A stretch of DNA of 64,000 nucleotides, from the NCBI RefSeq assembly GCF_022682495.2, contig NC_071392.1, positions 71,012,097-71,076,096 of the forward strand, written 5' to 3'. The first letter of the stretch is position 1. Every line of letters begins with the position of its first letter. This DNA is from Desmodus rotundus. Lineage: Eukaryota; Chordata; Mammalia; Chiroptera; Phyllostomidae. Below the pieces are notes generated by a model. It was not told the origin of the DNA, ran no database searches, and saw nothing but the letters and a program-made list of their open reading frames with translations. A program made the translations under genes and the position numbers. Shown here one piece after another: positions 59,724 to 64,000 of the stretch.

Positions 59724-60398
59724 TACGAGGTCTGTCCAGAAGGTGTCCAGCCATGAATATAAAAAATAGAGACATTTATTGAAGAAGATACAAGATACAA
59801 CATACCTTGTACATAGGACAATGACACCTCAGTCCCCTTCAAAGTAGGCACCTTGGCACCTCATGCACTTCTCCCAACTGTTATCAGCTGCCCTGTCATA
59901 TTTTCCTGAATCTCATCAATGGTCTGAAATCTCTTTCCCTTCAAAGGTGAATGTAGTTTTGGGAAAAGCTAGAAGTCACGGGACCCAAATATGGGCTGTA
60001 GAGGGACTGAATCACCTGGGTGATGTGATGTTTCACTAAAAAAGTCTGCACAAGGCATGATGCATGAGCAGGCGTGTTGTTGTGATGAAGCTGCCAATCA
60101 CCAGCTCCCCTAGTTGTGGCCTTCTGAGTCATCCGAACAGTTTCTGCAGAGGATTGTTCAACTTCACGCAAAATTTGATGCAGATTCGTTGCTGTGTTTG
60201 CTCAGTCATTTTGAATGTGATGGCCACATTGAGTGAGCGCGTGGCTAACTCAAGGGCATCTACCACCCCCACTGACTAGTAAAGTGAAGTTGTCATTGTT
60301 CACGCATACTCTCCTTGGCTGCCAGGTCACATCAATGTTACACAAACTGCTCTTGTTATATTAACAATGAATGGACTTTTTCCTGACAGACCTTCGTA
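59724..60398 (-). mobile_element. Mariner transposon, internally deleted
   Basis: About 670 bp between TA dinucleotides (59724-59725, 60397-60398). The ends form an imperfect inverted repeat: 'cgaggtctgtccagaa' on the left, 'cgaaggtctgtcagga' read inward from the right. Read on the minus strand, the transposase N terminus ('TEQTQQRICIKFCVKL', near 60165-60215) is followed almost directly by the catalytic C-terminal part ('LHHNNTPAHASCL', about 60050-60090, then 'YSPYLGP'). The middle of the gene is missing, and a catalytic Asp is replaced by Asn in 'HHNN'. It cannot encode active transposase. Confidence 0.85.
59941..60171 (-). pseudogene. Mariner transposase, C-terminal fragment
   Basis: A 76-codon frame holding the second catalytic Asp region ('LHHNNTPAHASCLVQTFLVK') and the 'YSPYLGPVTSSF' motif (functional relatives have 'YSPDLAPCDF'). 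Other frames on both sides carry the remaining pieces. Confidence 0.8.
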
Positions 60399-60523
60399 TA
60401 TCACCAAAATATGTGGGTTTGGTAATTTTGGGCCCAGACTACACGTCATCCCCTATTGTATTTTCTAAGAAAGTTATTAACAAGACTATTCTTCAATTAA
60501 TCACTGTTGGTAAAGTCAGAAGG
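60399..60523. other. Intergenic, nothing recognised
   Basis: Unique-looking spacer between the mariner and the LTR. Confidence 0.4.
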
Positions 60524-61077
60524 TGTCAGAGAGGAAGAAATTGTACACTACCTTTTTAGGTTCTTCTGTCTGGTCTAAGGATTAAATTGACATGAGACAG
60601 GTTAACAGAAGAAAATGACCAAATATAAGTATGTAGGTACATACAGGGGTTCCATAACAATCTGGGGCCCAATGACAAATCAGGCAGGTGAGGTTTATAA
60701 CCATTTTGAGCTAAGGAGAAGCAGGTAGTGGTTTGGGGCTTGATAGTGGAGGAAGGTAATCCCCATGAAGATTGAGATGCAAAGGTTTGGAAGACAAGTG
60801 TTTGCTGGGTCATGCAGAGACAATGGGACACAGAGAAGACTCCGACCTCTAAACACAGCAGAGTCTCCTCCACCACACCTGGCCCAGATTCTTTGTAGAT
60901 ATCTCTGGTGATAGCTCTTTTCCCAAAACAGACCCTTTATCTAAATTCTTTTAGGCCCTTAAGGAACAGGTAGCAAGATACACTTTCCACGTCTTCTGTT
61001 TCTTAAAAATTATCAACCTAAGTTAATCCTCATGCCAAAGAGACACATTTTGGGGTGGCAAACCTTGCTCCCTTACA
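60524..61077 (-). mobile_element. Endogenous retrovirus LTR, class I-like
   Basis: Read on the minus strand it starts TGTAAGGGAG (61077 leftward) and ends CTCTGACA (60524). The interior has phrases typical of class I LTRs ('ttttaagaaacagaagacgt', 'ctaagggcctaaaagaattt'-like). A purine-rich stretch just outside its 5' end (minus: 'ggttcaaaggtggaac') could be a polypurine tract, so this may be a 3' LTR. No clear target duplication was found. Subfamily not named. Confidence 0.6.
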
Positions 61078-62330
61078 GTTCCACCTTTGAACCTTCTGGA
61101 AGTTTAACAGTCCAGAAGCTGAATTTGTAGGCTGTCCTATCTCATCCAACCAGTGAGTCCTGACAATGGGTCAGTCCAGTTAAGTTGGTTTCAGGAGATG
61201 GTGATGTAGGCGGGGTTCCAGTAGGTCCTTTATTACATAAGAAAGCCACCATGTATTTAATGAGGCATGTCTATGGAAACGGAAGACAAACAAAGTGGTT
61301 GTCAGTGGTTGGAGCTAAGTATAAATTAGCTTCTGGGCCTTGGTGGTAGCCAGACTAGAAGTTTCCTAGATATTAGAGCCGAAGCATCTTTTGCGGTTTG
61401 GAATGTCTCCTGTGATGCCACCGGGTGTTCAGGTAAACTTTCAGAATGACTTATACAGCAGTAGGCATGAAGACTGTCTAACCTGGGTCACTGTGGTGAT
61501 CTCTCTCAAGTTTAAATCAGGTGGTTCCGCTTCAGTTTGTAGGGCTTCAGGAGAAGGGTACCTTTAGTTCTCAATGGCTCCAAGTCAAAAGTAGGAGAAA
61601 AATGGGAAACATTAGTGGGATAGTTGTAGCCAAATATTAGAGGACAGTAGGAGAATTCAGGATCCAGTCCAGTTTACAGGTGGAAAACAAAACCTCAAAG
61701 ACAATGAACAGAACTAGAATTTAATCCACAAGTACGTATTATAGTTTCTCTAGAAACATAATTTTCTTTCTCTCAATATCACTCTAATTTTTTTTATCAA
61801 AAATTGCCATATTAAAAGTAATTTATTTGTAAAACAAATCTAATTTCCAAAAACTTGTCCTGATTATAGCAATGTAACAAGAGTAGCATTGAGTAGTAGA
61901 TTTAAGGCTCTTTTAAATCTTTTTTGTTGAAACTTTTATAAGGAATATCCAGGTAGGACCTTTAATAGCCTCTTGGTATGAGGAAGCCAAGCCAAATATT
62001 TGCCACCAGACATTGCCTGTTAAACCTTTAGATTTGGGTTAATTCCTGTCTCCTTAAAGTCCCCAAAATATACTGAGGTTCTGGTGCCTGCCATGGAGTG
62101 ACCTTCCTCACTGACCTGGTAAGTCTGCTGGGAACCCTGTAAGCCTTGTACCGGGTTGATTTTTTCCAAGGGCACTCTGTTGGCATCCATAAAGTCAGTC
62201 TTAGTTCCTTGAAGTTGTTTGGTCATATCTGAGTCTATGCATATGTCTCTCAAACTTGATATTCCAGACAAAGCCTTGGTAATATAACCAATGTTTCTAG
62301 ACATTAGAACGTTTGTAAATGTGAGTATAG
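61078..62330 (-). mobile_element. Possible degraded ERV internal sequence
   Basis: If 60524-61077 is a 3' LTR on the minus strand, retroviral internal sequence would lie here. A 94-codon minus-strand frame (62020-62304) is present but shows no motif I can tie to env or pol. This is inference from position only. Confidence 0.3.
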
Positions 62331-64000
62331 TATTTTCATTTTCCTGATCAAAACTTTATAAACTATTTCCTTGCTAACACATTAATCATTTGGAGTAAAT
62401 ACACAACACACAAAAGTTGAATAAAAAAAATAATAAGAGATGTCACCAGTCCGTTAAATTTATCTAAACCAAAAATAGGCAGATGGTGTAGAGGTAAGAG
62501 CCCTGCATATCTCTGAAGATACTTAGAGTAAGTTTTAATTCTTATTTTTCAAGTGTATTAGATTCTAATAGGGAAGTACAATGGTTAATTATATGAGTAA
62601 AAAGATGTCCATCATCTACATACTCTACTAGACAATTAAAATATCCAGTCTCCCTCGTCAGAAAATGTGTTTGTTTCACATTTTTATCTTTATAATGATA
62701 GTGACTTGTACACTAGAGTTTTTGTAAAGAGCAAGAGCATCAGAATTAGGTAAATTTAGTATGGTGAGAAACTGATTTAATTATTTCTAATGCTTATTTC
62801 TTCATTTGGAAAATAAGGATAATTCTTATCCCAGCGTGTTACTGAGAACTTTAAATGTCATAATTAATTGTTTACTGAAAATTCTTAGATGACTTCATAA
62901 TCAGCTGTTGATTGTCTGATTTCAGAGATTTGTTTGAAATTGATTTTCTATAAACACTGTCTTTTAATGACACTTCAATGAAACGTTTGCTGTACTCTTG
63001 TTAACATTTAAAATATAACAAATATTGCACATTTGGTTAAAGCAGTTGAAGCCATGAATAAATACTCCCCTATCTTGAATTTTTAAAACTGTAGCTCTTG
63101 CATGTTAAGAATTAAAAGCAAATAAGCCTTACACAGTTGAGTAAAACAATATTTTTTTGTCAAAACTATAAACATTTATTAAGTACCTTAGATGCAACCT
63201 TAGGAGACTCACTACATTGTAATTATGTTGACAAGTGACCATGTGCCTTTGAAGTTTATTTAAAAAATTTTTAATTTTTAGCAAAAGAATACATTTTATA
63301 AAGATCTTGTCCCCAACACTCAACTTTATACTTGGTCCACCCCCTAACCTCATATTCAGTCCAAACTCTTCAAAAATTCTAAAGCAGAACAGCCCCCATC
63401 CTAATGAATGTTCCTGGATATTTTTATGGCTGATTTCCCCATCCATTCAGAATTCCTTCCTTTTTTGTACCTTTCATTGAGTTGGTGAGCCTTCAGGACA
63501 CTCCCATCCTATCTCTAATAGCCAGATCCTCAGTTGCCATAAGTCGCTCTAGCAACAGTTCCTGTTTCTCCTGTCTCAGATGAGAATCCCAGGGCACTTC
63601 TGCTTTCTTCTGCTCTCGGGAGAACAGCACAACTGTCTGCTCTTCTTCTCTACAAGGGTAAATGTGCTCAGGTTTTTATGGAATGGAGGGACAGAGATGA
63701 CTATGAATATTAATGCATCTTTATAATGGCATTAAAAGTTCAATGTAGTTAACTTTTCTCTTTGGATAGCATCGGTCACATGTTTCGATATAGTTGATTT
63801 CTAGATATACTGTTTATTTTAATAATGACAATTATGGCTACCAATGGTTACTTATATCTTATAGATGCAATAAACATGCTAACAGCCTTTTAACTTGTTA
63901 ACTATGGCTTCTTTGATTATTGGTAACTGCTCTTCCTCCTCTTTTGTGAATTAGTAGAAGAACCAGTTTAGTCAGTCAAACTAATATATAAAGAAAAAAA
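62331..64000. other. Intergenic, right edge of window
   Basis: AT-rich with one MIR (about 62700-62870). A 105-codon minus-strand frame (63129-63446) has no recognisable domain. No SPAM1 coding sequence seen. Confidence 0.4.
62700..62870 (+). mobile_element. MIR SINE
   Basis: MIR order: 'agagcatcagaattagg', 'tttcttcatttggaaaataa', 'ggataattcttatcccag', 'gttactgagaacttt'. Confidence 0.6.

Noticed and set aside
50891..64000. Search for SPAM1 downstream of HYAL4
   Set aside because: No hyaluronidase motif (Asp-Trp-Glu, Gly-Glu-Ser-Ala-Ala or Cys-rich tail) was seen. It may lie beyond the window.

Overview
The window looks like nuclear DNA from a bat, most likely a yangochiropteran microbat. 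It is AT-rich, intron-containing mammalian sequence. It carries several tRNA-derived SINEs of the bat VES type, a HAL1 element (an L1 relative with only the first ORF), class I endogenous retrovirus LTRs, a mariner, MaLR LTRs and many old MIR, L2 and L1 fragments. The species cannot be named from the sequence alone.

The window covers part of the SPAM1/HYAL hyaluronidase cluster (human 7q31). Two members are visible, both on the + strand. A dead hyaluronidase, matching the HYALP1 (HYAL6) position, lies at about 10743-18090 in three exons. HYAL4 lies at 38960-50124, also in three exons (38960-39910, 48059-48148, 49723-50124). It encodes 480 residues with every splice site intact. The third member, SPAM1, is not found in the 13.9 kb after HYAL4 and may lie beyond the right edge.

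Layout: 1-10.7 kb is intergenic, with a MaLR LTR, an old HAL1 split by a solo LTR (TG...CA ends, AGCT duplicated), and a Tigger-like DNA transposon. 10.7-18.1 kb is the pseudogene. 18.1-38.9 kb is intergenic and dominated by two minus-strand L1 elements: one internally deleted (26.6-29.7 kb) and one close to full length (30.7-38.0 kb). 38.9-50.9 kb is HYAL4; its first intron holds a near-intact sense-strand HAL1. 50.9-64 kb is intergenic, with L1, MaLR, SINE, an internally deleted mariner and an ERV LTR.

The main points of interest are: glycine in HYAL4 at the position of human Cys263, a residue tied to chondroitin-sulfate preference; the catalogue of disabling lesions in the HYALP1-like pseudogene, including a stop inside its catalytic Asp-Trp-Glu motif; a HAL1 ORF1 broken by one stop only; and a solo LTR with a ~29-bp periodic CCACGCGG repeat. 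No novel multi-gene system was found. Family names for old repeats are from memory of consensus sequences, so boundaries are approximate.
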